DNA from: Oligoflexia bacterium
GTDB lineage: Bacteria; Bdellovibrionota; UBA1018
Assembly (NCBI GenBank): GCA_903935335.1
Contig: CAIZRG010000006.1
Span: forward strand, 1 to 64,000
Length of the DNA stretch: 64,000 nt
Reading direction: 5' to 3'
Of the stretch, positions 55,538 to 63,216 are shown piece after piece; the stretch's first letter is position 1, and the number at the start of each line of letters is the position of its first letter. Made by a program: the position numbers and the translations under genes. Under the pieces are notes generated by a model. It saw only the letters and a list, made by a program, of their open reading frames with translations, did no database searches and was not told the origin of the DNA.

Positions 55538-55915
55538 TCAAATCAAAATCTTTTTTAACTGCTCTATCAGAATTTTAGAAGTATAGGGTTTTTCAAGAAA
55601 ATAAGAGTCAGAATCAAGCAGTCTTGGATCCTTGATCTGAGCTACAGTTTGACCGGATAAATATAAAACTTTGATTTTTTTTTCAGGGTATAAACTCTTC
55701 ACACGTTCCACCCAATCCAGCCCTGACATTTCTGGCATAAAAACATCAGTCACCAGTAAATCAATTTCAGCCGAATGCTTTTGAAACAACTCAAGAGCCT
55801 GGACTCCCCCAGCAGCCACAATGACTTCATAAAAATTTCTTTTTAAAATTCCTGCAGTTAACTCTCTTAGCTCGTCTTCATCTTCCACAAAGAGAATTTT
55901 TTTTATCCCACTCAT
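55538..55915 (-). CDS. Stand-alone CheY-like response regulator
   Basis: This 125-residue receiver domain has no output domain. The acidic pocket (FVEDEDE), phospho-acceptor Asp57 (LVTDVFMPEMSG), Thr/Ser switch (YLSGQT) and Lys109 (FLEKPYT) are all present. Such single-domain regulators work in phosphorelays or by direct protein contact. The partner kinase is not in the window. There is a 112-bp gap with an unremarkable upstream region to the outer-membrane gene, and a strong terminator separates it from the RRM gene upstream on the same strand. Confidence 0.9.
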   Translation of the reverse strand: MSGIKKILFVEDEDELRELTAGILKRNFYEVIVAAGGVQALELFQKHSAEIDLLVTDVFMPEMSGLDWVERVKSLYPEKKIKVLYLSGQTVAQIKDPRLLDSDSYFLEKPYTSKILIEQLKKILI

Positions 55916-55972
55916 ACTCCTATCCTTTTCGGCTTATGGATCATGAAATATGAGATTTTTTATTAAAAAAAA

Positions 55973-56001
55973 GACCTCCCTCTTATTCTGAGAGGGAGGT
56001 C
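55973..56001 (-). terminator. Rho-independent terminator of the RRM gene
   Basis: GACCTCCCTCT (55973-55983) and AGAGGGAGGTC (55991-56001) form a perfect 11-bp GC-rich stem with a 7-base loop. On the minus strand it is followed by a long U-tract (TTTTTTTT). It terminates the RRM gene transcript ending at 56038. Confidence 0.9.
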
Positions 56002-56037
56002 AAAATTTAGATCTTTAAAAAATCGAGAAAGCTCGAC

Positions 56038-56388
56038 TTAGTAGCGATTTCCTCGACCGCCGCCGCCAAATCCACCTCTTGGACGACCACCACCACCACC
56101 GCCACCGCCAAATCCACCGCCGCCTCGATTTTCACGAGGTACCATTGGCTTAGCTTCATTCACGGTCATCGCTCGACCATCATAATCAGCACCATTAAAT
56201 TTGGTAATGACCAATTGAGCTTCGGCTTCAGTTGACATTTCAACAAAACCAAACCCCTTACTTCGACCGGTATCTCGATCTGTAATGATTTTTGCTGATT
56301 CGACCGTTCCACATTGAGAGAACGTATCTGTTAAAATTTGATCTGTTGCTGAGAATGGAAGATTACCGACATACAATTTTTTACCCAT
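56038..56388 (-). CDS. Glycine-rich RNA-binding protein (RRM)
   Basis: This is a 116-residue protein from the ATG at 56388, which has a perfect AGGAGGT five bases upstream. An upstream start at 56475 is not needed. It consists of one RRM domain (residues 1-80) with RNP2 KLYVGNLPF and RNP1 SKGFGFVEM. A Gly/Arg-rich tail follows (GGGGFGGGGGGGGRPRGG...GRGNRY). Proteins of this plant- and cyanobacteria-like architecture bind RNA and are often cold-induced, which here is inference. The strong ribosome-binding site and the terminator suggest high expression. A 199-bp gap to the divergent CNB gene holds no clear extra feature. Confidence 0.93.
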   Translation of the reverse strand: MGKKLYVGNLPFSATDQILTDTFSQCGTVESAKIITDRDTGRSKGFGFVEMSTEAEAQLVITKFNGADYDGRAMTVNEAKPMVPRENRGGGGFGGGGGGGGRPRGGFGGGGRGNRY

Positions 56389-56674
56389 ATTACCTCCTAA
56401 AGGCAGGGAGCCACTTTCAGAGGTTATGGACACGATGTCCGCAGACTCCAAAGAAGCAATTAAACAATTACCCAAGTAGTTTACCCAACTGAGATTGAAT
56501 TAGCAATATAAAAATCATAACCCCCTGGATAAACTAGACCCAATAAAGGAAACAGTACCGCTATACTCGCCTTATGACAACTCGGGTGCTGGAGCTGCCT
56601 GGGTGTTTACTCCCTAGAAAGTCAATCCATGAAACTGCTTGAGGGAATCTCATGAGGAAGGCAAAATCAAAAAT

Positions 56675-57076
56675 ATGTCCACACAATCAAAAATTTTTAG
56701 ACCTGGCCAAGCACTCTTTTCTGAAGGGGCTCATGCTTCCTCCCTCTTTATCATCAAAAGAGGTGCAATTTCTCTTCGTAAAAAAAGAGGCCCTGAAACA
56801 ATCGAGATAGGTCGAGCCCTATCAGGAGAAGTCATTGGAGAACTTGCATTCTTTGACCGTAAGCCCAGAAGTGCTACAGCCATGGCTATCATTGAAGTCG
56901 AAGCTATTGAAATTACCTTTGACTCTCTCGAGAAAATTTATTCCAATATTCCAGACTATGTCAAAACCATTGTCGCTTCTCTCGCTGAGCGACTGCGAAG
57001 AGCAAATGAACAAATCCTGAGGCTCCAAAAAAAAACCAGCCTTTTCAGCCTTCCTGACGATACTCTGGCCGACTAA
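56675..57076 (+). CDS. Small cyclic-nucleotide-binding (CRP-like sensor) protein
   Basis: This 133-residue protein starts at the ATG at 56675 (MSTQSKIFRPGQALFSEG). Earlier in-frame starts at 56639 and 56651 are possible. It has one cNMP-binding-fold domain: FRPGQALFSEGAHASSLFIIKRGAISLRKK, then EVIGELAFFDRKPRSATAMAI, matching the phosphate-binding cassette (GELAFFDxxPRSATA). There is no HTH domain, so it is not a CRP-type regulator by itself. A helical tail (SLAERLRRANEQILRLQ) follows. The ligand is not known. It is convergent with trmL with a 4-bp overlap of the two stops. Confidence 0.85.
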   Translation: MSTQSKIFRPGQALFSEGAHASSLFIIKRGAISLRKKRGPETIEIGRALSGEVIGELAFFDRKPRSATAMAIIEVEAIEITFDSLEKIYSNIPDYVKTIVASLAERLRRANEQILRLQKKTSLFSLPDDTLAD

Positions 57077-57537
57077 CCTCCCAACTGTCGAATCGCCTCA
57101 TAAACCCCAATACTTGCTGCATGAGCTAAATTCAGGGAGCGAACTCGTGCATCATAAAGAGGAATTCGAACCAAATCGGAAGGATAGGACTGAATCAACG
57201 GTTCAGGTAAACCTGCCGTCTCTTTTCCAAAGATCAGGTAAGCCCCCTTCTGAAACTGAAAGTCAAAAAGAGTCTGACCTGCTTTTTTAGTAAAAAAAAC
57301 TTTCGGAGCTTGAGCTGGAATATTTTTCAAAAAATCAGATAAGCTTGCATGCCGAAGTACTTGTAGGTGCTCCCAGTAATCCAATCCAGCTCTTTTTAAC
57401 CTAGAATGAGTTATTTCAAATCCAAGGGGCTCAACTAAATGTAAAGTAGTCTGAGTTGCTAAACAAAGCCTTCCAATGGATCCTGTATTTTGAGGAATTT
57501 CAGGCTCCACTAAAACGACATGCAATCCATAAGGCAT
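57073..57537 (-). CDS. trmL: tRNA (cytidine/uridine-2'-O)-methyltransferase TrmL (SPOUT)
   Basis: This is a 154-residue SPOUT-class methyltransferase that modifies the wobble base of tRNA-Leu isoacceptors. LVEPEIPQNTGSIGRLC at the start, LGFEITHSRLKRAGLDYWEHL, IFGKETAGLPEPL and IPLYDARVRSLNLAHAASIGVYEAIRQL are the TrmL signature segments, including the knot region (RSLNLA). The length is typical. It lies 18 bp downstream of asnS on the same strand, in one likely transcript from pepA. Both asnS and trmL act on tRNA. Confidence 0.95.
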   Translation of the reverse strand: MPYGLHVVLVEPEIPQNTGSIGRLCLATQTTLHLVEPLGFEITHSRLKRAGLDYWEHLQVLRHASLSDFLKNIPAQAPKVFFTKKAGQTLFDFQFQKGAYLIFGKETAGLPEPLIQSYPSDLVRIPLYDARVRSLNLAHAASIGVYEAIRQLGG

Positions 57538-57555
57538 GAATGAAAACCTACTCCT

Positions 57556-58878
57556 TTAAGGCCGAAGAGTGTTTAGCATTCGAGGAAAAGGAATGGATTC
57601 CCGGACATGCTCTATGCCTGTCAGCCAAGCCACAACCCGCTCTGCCCCCAAACCAAAACCTGCATGAGGAACTGATCCAAACCTTCGAAGATCTAAGTAC
57701 CAAGAATAGTCTTCTTCTTTGAGTCCATTTTCCTGAATTCTGGCCCTTAAAACCTCAGTACTTTCTTCTCTCTGCCCCCCACCGATGATTTCTCCATAGC
57801 CATCGGGAGCAATCAAATCACAGCCTAGAGCATATTTGCCGGTACCCATCACTCCAGGTCCTCCTATTGAATCCACTTGCTTAAAATAAAATGATTTAAT
57901 CTGCGACGGCATATGATGAAGAAAGACAGGCTTTCCAAACTCATCCCCTAAGGCTGACTCATGAGGAGCACCTAAGTCTTCTCCCCAGAGAATCCCTACT
58001 CCTCTTTTTACCAAAATTTTGAGTCCTTCATCATAAGAAATCCTAGGAAAAGGAGCTCGAATCGCTTCTAATTTTCTCAGATCTCTTTGTAAAATTTCAA
58101 GTTCAGCACTTCTTTGAGATAATACGGTCTGTACCAAATACTCAATCAAGCGCTCCCCTAAGACCATGGTATCTTCGAGATCTGCATAAGCCACCTCCGG
58201 TTCAACCATCCAGAACTCTGTTAAGTGCTTCCGAGTCTTGGACTTCTCAGCCCGAAATGTAGGACCAAAAACATAAATCTTGCCAAAAGCCATGGCCCCT
58301 ACTTCTCCATAGAGCTGACCAGACTGAGTGAGATAAGCTCGCTCATCAAAATACTGAGTCGAAAAAAGAGTCGAGGTTCCTTCACATGCACTCGGAGTTA
58401 AAATCGGAGAATCAAAACGAATAAAGCCATTTTCCTCAAAAAAATGAGAGAGGGAGTGCATCACCGTCGAGCGAACCCTCAGGGCAGCCCACTGCCGAGT
58501 ACTCCTCACCCAAAGATGCCGATGAGCCATCAAAAACTCCACTCCATGCTCTTTTGGAGTAATGGGGTAAGTTTCAGCCAATTGAACAACACGGAGCGTT
58601 TGAACACCGACCTCAAACCCACCGGGCGAACGGGGCTCTTTTCGAATTTTCCCTGTAATTTCAATAGACGATTCTTGCGTAAGACGCTCAAAATCAAGCA
58701 ACGCCTGGTCCCCACACTCTCCTTTCAGCAAAATGCCCTGCATGATTCCGGTTCCATCACGAATCATGAGAAACTTAATCTTACCTGAACTTCGCTTATG
58801 ATAAACCCAACCCTGAATTCGAACGATCTGTCCGTCATAACGAGACGCATTTTCAATGAAAAATCGATTTGGCCACAT
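57556..58878 (-). CDS. asnS: Asparagine-tRNA ligase AsnS
   Basis: This class II aminoacyl-tRNA synthetase charges tRNA-Asn. It has 440 residues from the ATG at 58878 (MWPNRFFIEN) with GAGG upstream. A TTG overlapping the pepA stop is an alternative. The N-terminal OB-fold anticodon-binding domain (VRIQGWVYHKRSSGKIKFLMIRDGTG) is followed by the catalytic core with motif 2 (FRAEKSKTRKHLTEFWMVEPEVA) and motif 3 (GFGLGAERVVAWLTG). The end IPFPRMLNTLRP is typical of AsnS. Close AspS was considered and rejected on the core and C-terminal pattern. It overlaps or abuts pepA upstream and is followed by trmL. Confidence 0.94.
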   Translation of the reverse strand: MWPNRFFIENASRYDGQIVRIQGWVYHKRSSGKIKFLMIRDGTGIMQGILLKGECGDQALLDFERLTQESSIEITGKIRKEPRSPGGFEVGVQTLRVVQLAETYPITPKEHGVEFLMAHRHLWVRSTRQWAALRVRSTVMHSLSHFFEENGFIRFDSPILTPSACEGTSTLFSTQYFDERAYLTQSGQLYGEVGAMAFGKIYVFGPTFRAEKSKTRKHLTEFWMVEPEVAYADLEDTMVLGERLIEYLVQTVLSQRSAELEILQRDLRKLEAIRAPFPRISYDEGLKILVKRGVGILWGEDLGAPHESALGDEFGKPVFLHHMPSQIKSFYFKQVDSIGGPGVMGTGKYALGCDLIAPDGYGEIIGGGQREESTEVLRARIQENGLKEEDYSWYLDLRRFGSVPHAGFGLGAERVVAWLTGIEHVRESIPFPRMLNTLRP

Positions 58879-58889
58879 CCTTTTGTCCC

Positions 58890-60479
58890 TCAAAAATCTG
58901 CAATAAACTGAGCAAGAGTTCTCACATAGGCCCCACTTGCACCTTTTTTTGGATAATAAGGCAAATTCCCTAGATCATACGCCATGGCCGCAATATCCAA
59001 ATGAGCCCAACGAGTTTTTTCTCGAATAAACTGTTTTAAAAAAATAGCACCCCGAATTGTACCGCCAAGAGCATCATTAGAAGAATTTTTTAAATCTGCA
59101 CAATCGGATTTCAGATCATCTCCATATTCATCATAAAGCGGAAGGGGCCAGATTCTCTCTCCATTGAGACTTCCAGCATCACGCAATGCAGATATCAATT
59201 CATCGTCATTTCCCAAAATCGCACAGCACTGTTTGCCCAAAGCCACAGAAACAGCACCCGTCAATGTTGCCACATCAATAATCACATGAGGCTTAAGATC
59301 TTGAGCATAATCCAATGCATCTGCCAGAATTAAACGGCCTTCTGCATCCGTATTAATCACCTCAACTGTTTTACCACTCCGAGCTGTCAAGACGTTCCCT
59401 GGCTGAATTGCTCCTCCATCGGGCATATTCTCAACAAACGGGATTAAAGTGATGATTCGGTTTGGAACTTGCCAACAAGAAGCTAAAATTGTAGCACCCA
59501 GAACTGTTGCAGCACCAGCCATATCATGCTTCATATCTTCCATTCTGAGCGAAGGCTTAATTGAAATCCCACCACTATCAAACGTCACTCCTTTACCCAC
59601 TAGGACAATTGTTTTTGGATTTTTTACTTTTTTTGGAAGGTACTCTAACCTGACAAACTGGCTAGGTTGCACAGAACCCTGTCCTACTCCCAAAACAAGA
59701 CTCATCCTCTCCCGAACCATCTCTTTTTCAGTTAAAATTCGACAAGAGAGGCCGTACTGCCGTGAAAGCTTCCTAGCCTCATTAGAAAAATAAGTCGGCG
59801 TTCCATAATTTGAAGGCTCGTTGGACCAATCTCGCGCTAAATAGACAGCCTCACCCATCGCTGAAACCTGATTCAAGTGCCACTCAAGAGAAGCCACCCA
59901 ACTCTTCTCTGAAGTAAGAAAAGAAATTCTTTTTGAAAAGTCACTCCCTTTTTTAGAGTCCTGAGAACCCACAGACTTATATTTTTTGAACTCATAAGCA
60001 CTTAAAACAAGCCCTTCAGTAAAAGCACGAATCTTTCTCAGATGAGATAAATCGGACTTTAAGGAGCTCCGATCAAAAAAAGGATCCACATGAATGACAA
60101 CAGACCTACTTTTTTCAGAAACAAGCTTTGCCCAAACCTGAGCCCCTACCTTTCGAATTTTTTCTTCTGAAAGCTCTGAAATCGGGCCTAAACCAGCAAA
60201 AATGACATGATTTAAAACATTTTTATTTTTTGTGGCCCAACGTAGCCCTTGGACAGATCCTACTTGAGCTGAAAAAATATCAGATTTAAAAAATTTTTCT
60301 ACAATCTCAAGCTCATTCCTTGAATTCCCCTCAAAAAAGGGGGATGTCACTTTCGGCGGAATTGCTTTTTCCCTCAAATCCTGAAAGACCGGAATAATAA
60401 TCGCATCCACTTCCCCTAAGATGGCTGTTCGAGCTTCTAATAATGGTAGTTTTGGCATGTTTGACTTTTGCCCTTTCAC
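58890..60479 (-). CDS. pepA: Leucyl aminopeptidase PepA (M17)
   Basis: This 529-residue cytoplasmic metallo-aminopeptidase releases N-terminal residues from peptides. The M17 N-terminal domain is present. The catalytic domain has VLVGKGVTFDSGGISIKPS (metal-binding Lys and Asp), KHDMAGAATVLG and the family signature NTDAEGRLILADAL. DVATLTGAVSVALGK follows as expected. The gene heads the pepA-asnS-trmL run on the minus strand. It is divergent from the sugar-phosphate transferase gene with a 28-bp gap. The length and key residues are normal. Confidence 0.95.
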   Translation of the reverse strand: MKGQKSNMPKLPLLEARTAILGEVDAIIIPVFQDLREKAIPPKVTSPFFEGNSRNELEIVEKFFKSDIFSAQVGSVQGLRWATKNKNVLNHVIFAGLGPISELSEEKIRKVGAQVWAKLVSEKSRSVVIHVDPFFDRSSLKSDLSHLRKIRAFTEGLVLSAYEFKKYKSVGSQDSKKGSDFSKRISFLTSEKSWVASLEWHLNQVSAMGEAVYLARDWSNEPSNYGTPTYFSNEARKLSRQYGLSCRILTEKEMVRERMSLVLGVGQGSVQPSQFVRLEYLPKKVKNPKTIVLVGKGVTFDSGGISIKPSLRMEDMKHDMAGAATVLGATILASCWQVPNRIITLIPFVENMPDGGAIQPGNVLTARSGKTVEVINTDAEGRLILADALDYAQDLKPHVIIDVATLTGAVSVALGKQCCAILGNDDELISALRDAGSLNGERIWPLPLYDEYGDDLKSDCADLKNSSNDALGGTIRGAIFLKQFIREKTRWAHLDIAAMAYDLGNLPYYPKKGASGAYVRTLAQFIADF

Positions 60480-60507
60480 AGCCTTTGCATTAACATAGAG
60501 CCTAATT

Positions 60508-61908
60508 ATGTTGAAGAGGTATCACCATATTATTGGAGGAGTCTTTCGAGCAGTTGATGCTTGCGTCATTGGAGTGGCATGGCTGACTTCTTATGGATTA
60601 AGATTTTACTTACCCATCATCCACATTACCAAAGGATTTCCCCCTTTCACTCAATATGCAGCCCTGAGTCCTTTAGTTATTATTTTATGGATGACCATTT
60701 TTTCTTCTTTGCGGGTTTATCAGTCCAGAAGAATGCTCAGAAGAACTCACGAAGTTCAGCTGCTTTTGAAAGCCCATGGCGTTGCTCTCCTTTTTTTCAT
60801 TTCTCTCACTTATTTGTTTAGTGAATATAAATACTCTAGAGTCGTCATCCTGTATTTTGGGCTCCTCGGAGGAATCTTGCTCATTTTCTTCCGTCTTCTG
60901 CTTCGCAATGGACTCAGAGAAATTCGAAAACGAGGGTTTAATCTCAGGCATATCCTCGCTATCGGTGAAGGACCCGCCATTCAAACTCTCATCCATCGAC
61001 TTGAAACATTTCCTGAACTAGGGCTTCGAGTTCTAGGTATTGTGACCCATGAAGACTCTTCAGCCCAATCGATTCAGGGAAAACCTGTGTTAGGTCACTT
61101 TTGCCAAATACGTCTCCTTTTACAAAAGTTCAAACCCGATCAAATCCTTCTTTCCCTCCCCAGGCACCAATATGCAGACCTAGACCGGATTTTACTGCTC
61201 ATGAAGGATGAAACGATCGATATTCAACTCATCCCTGATATTCATGAATATGTGACTTTAGGCTGTGAAATCGAAGATTTTGATGGCTTACCCATCGTTC
61301 ATATCAATGACTCTCCTTTGTCAGGCTGGGGAGCCATCGCCAAGCGTTCCACAGATGCAATTCTTTCAAGTCTTGCCTTAATCGTACTTTTACCTATCTT
61401 TTCGCTCATTTCAATCGCCATTAAAGTCACTTCAAAAGGAGATATTTTTTACACCCAAGAGCGAATGGGTCTTGATGGAGTGACGTTCAAAATGCTTAAG
61501 TTTCGCTCTATGCAATTAGACGCTGAGTCCACAACCGGTGCCATATGGGCAAACCCCGGAGATGACCGCAGAACAAGGATTGGCCGACTTCTCAGAAGCA
61601 CAAGCTTAGATGAACTTCCTCAGCTTTGGAATGTCTTAAGAGGCCATATGTCCTTGGTTGGCCCACGCCCTGAGCGGCCAATTTTTGTTCAACAATTTAG
61701 AAAAGATATTCCCCATTACATGCTACGCCATAAAGTCAAAGCAGGCATCACAGGCTGGGCACAAGTCAACGGGTGGAGAGGCAATACTTCACTCAGCAAA
61801 CGAATTGAATTTGATTTGTACTATATTCGAAACTGGTCTTACGTCTTTGATCTTAAAATCATGCTCCTCACGCTCTGGAAGGGATTTATTCATAGAAATG
61901 CCTACTAA
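60508..61908 (+). CDS. Undecaprenyl-phosphate sugar-1-phosphate transferase (WcaJ/ExoY type)
   Basis: This 466-residue inner-membrane initiating glycosyltransferase has four N-terminal helices. Next is a CoA-binding-like cytoplasmic domain (RHILAIGEGPAIQTLIHRL) and a fifth helix (RSTDAILSSLALIVLLPIFSLISIAI). The C-terminal catalytic domain has KMLKFRSMQLDAE, RRTRIGRLLRSTSLDELPQLWNVLRGHMSLVGPRPERP and HKVKAGITGWAQVNGWRG. It transfers a sugar-1-phosphate to undecaprenyl phosphate as the first step of exopolysaccharide or O-antigen synthesis. The sugar is not known. Its stop overlaps the next gene's start by 11 bp. The other exopolysaccharide genes are not in the window. Confidence 0.92.
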   Translation: MLKRYHHIIGGVFRAVDACVIGVAWLTSYGLRFYLPIIHITKGFPPFTQYAALSPLVIILWMTIFSSLRVYQSRRMLRRTHEVQLLLKAHGVALLFFISLTYLFSEYKYSRVVILYFGLLGGILLIFFRLLLRNGLREIRKRGFNLRHILAIGEGPAIQTLIHRLETFPELGLRVLGIVTHEDSSAQSIQGKPVLGHFCQIRLLLQKFKPDQILLSLPRHQYADLDRILLLMKDETIDIQLIPDIHEYVTLGCEIEDFDGLPIVHINDSPLSGWGAIAKRSTDAILSSLALIVLLPIFSLISIAIKVTSKGDIFYTQERMGLDGVTFKMLKFRSMQLDAESTTGAIWANPGDDRRTRIGRLLRSTSLDELPQLWNVLRGHMSLVGPRPERPIFVQQFRKDIPHYMLRHKVKAGITGWAQVNGWRGNTSLSKRIEFDLYYIRNWSYVFDLKIMLLTLWKGFIHRNAY

Positions 61909-63028
61909 TCGTCTCTCATTTCTTAAGCCCTCAAGGCTGGACCTGTATTTACTCCAAGAAGTCATCGGTACCTTTTTTGGGGCTTCTGTTTTTATTATTT
62001 TTGTCCTTTTAATGTTTCAAACCCTTCGACTTGCTGAATTTTTTATTGTTCACGGAGCATCAGCAGCCATTTTAATGAAAATGACTTTTTTTCTAGCCAT
62101 CTCTTTTCTTCCAATGGCTTTGCCGCTCTCTTTTTTAATGGCAATTCTTATTGCTTTCAGCAGAATGTCTGCCGATAGTGAGATTATTGCTATGAAGGCC
62201 CATGGCATTAGCCTGGCCAGACAAGCAGCACCTATTCTCTTATTTTCTCTAGTGATCTCAGCTCTTTCTATCCTATTAAACCTTCAATGGGTCCCGTGGA
62301 GTGCTCTCGCCTTTAAGCAAACACAAATCAAGCTAGGAAACACAAAGGTCGTCACTGCCCTCAAAGAGGGTACTTTTACTTCTGGTTTTTTTGATCTCCT
62401 CTTTTTTGCTGATAAGATTGATACTCAAACCAATCGCCTTCAACGAGTTTTTATTTACGATGAGCGAGAGCCGAAAAACCCTCTGACGTATGTTTCTCGT
62501 GAAGCCGAGATTTTCCCCCTCAAGGACCCTAAAAACTCAAGCCCTTCTATTGTCCTTCGACTTTATCATGGAAGCATGCACCATCATGATCTAGAAACGA
62601 ACACTTATGAAAGAATTGACTTCCAAACTTATAATCTTTACCTCAAAATTCAAGAAGGTAATGACTCAGCATCTCTTTCGCCCTATATGATTCCTCAAGA
62701 AGATTTATTAAAAAAAATCAAAGAAAATCCGCTATCAACCCACACAGGCAAAGAATTAAGAGGAGAATATTGGCGCCGATATGCAACGGCTTTAAGTCCT
62801 CTCCTTTTTGTTTTTTTGGGGATTGGCTTGGGTACTTTTCAAAACCGAAATGCCAAAACTGGGGCTGTTTTAAAGGGGCTCATCATTCTCTTGACTTACT
62901 GGGTTCTTCAAACTTACGGAACCTCCGTTCTCTTAAAAGGAATTCTTCCTCCTTTTGTAGGTGCACAACTTCCTAATCTCGCTATGCTTATTGGAGGAAT
63001 TTTCAGTTTTCGTCGTGCAGCTTGGTGA
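61898..63028 (+). CDS. LptF/LptG-family lipopolysaccharide export permease
   Basis: This 376-residue inner-membrane permease of the Lpt ABC exporter starts at the ATG at 61898. The longer open frame starting at 61658 runs through the preceding gene and is a shadow. The family pattern is three N-terminal helices (VFIIFVLLMFQTLRLAEFFIVHG, MTFFLAISFLPMALPLSFLMAILIAFSRMSADSE), then the EIIAMKAHGISLARQAAPIL coupling region. A periplasmic jelly-roll domain follows (about residues 130-280), then three C-terminal helices with LSPLLFVFLGIGLGTFQNRNAKTGA. Whether it is LptF or LptG is not settled. It overlaps the sugar transferase gene by 11 bp, which fits envelope biogenesis. Confidence 0.87.
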   Translation: MPTNRLSFLKPSRLDLYLLQEVIGTFFGASVFIIFVLLMFQTLRLAEFFIVHGASAAILMKMTFFLAISFLPMALPLSFLMAILIAFSRMSADSEIIAMKAHGISLARQAAPILLFSLVISALSILLNLQWVPWSALAFKQTQIKLGNTKVVTALKEGTFTSGFFDLLFFADKIDTQTNRLQRVFIYDEREPKNPLTYVSREAEIFPLKDPKNSSPSIVLRLYHGSMHHHDLETNTYERIDFQTYNLYLKIQEGNDSASLSPYMIPQEDLLKKIKENPLSTHTGKELRGEYWRRYATALSPLLFVFLGIGLGTFQNRNAKTGAVLKGLIILLTYWVLQTYGTSVLLKGILPPFVGAQLPNLAMLIGGIFSFRRAAW

Positions 63029-63106
63029 AACCCATTAAATAAAATCTACAGAAGGAAACGATTTGATTTTGACACTTCTATGCAGAAAGCCTACAAATAC
63101 GAGATT

Positions 63107-63215
63107 TGTGGATAACTTTTAAAAAAATATAAAAAAACAGTTCATATAGATACAAAACTCTTATTATTTCATACAGTTAGATTATGTGGATAACCTTGCT
63201 CTATGTTGTGGATAA
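63107..63215. promoter_or_regulatory. Cluster of three perfect DnaA boxes in an AT-rich gap (possible oriC or DnaA-regulated site)
   Basis: TGTGGATAA, the complement of the DnaA box TTATCCACA, occurs in the same orientation at 63107-63115, 63185-63193 and 63207-63215. Between the first two lies an A/T-rich stretch of about 65 bases that could serve as an unwinding element. The cluster falls between two genes and ends 2 bases before the RodZ-like stop. The first nine-mer is about 80 bases after the LptF stop. No dnaA gene is in the window, so oriC, a DnaA titration site or DnaA-dependent regulation are all possible. Confidence 0.6.
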
Positions 63216-63216
63216 C

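Noticed and set aside
56475..56600. tRNA or small RNA in the gap between RRM and CNB genes
   Set aside because: No cloverleaf-like arms with a CCA-type acceptor or T-loop (GTTCAAATC) were found.
61658..61897. N-terminal extension of the LptF/LptG permease
   Set aside because: It overlaps the sugar transferase catalytic domain in another frame. The ATG at 61898 starts a protein of normal family length.
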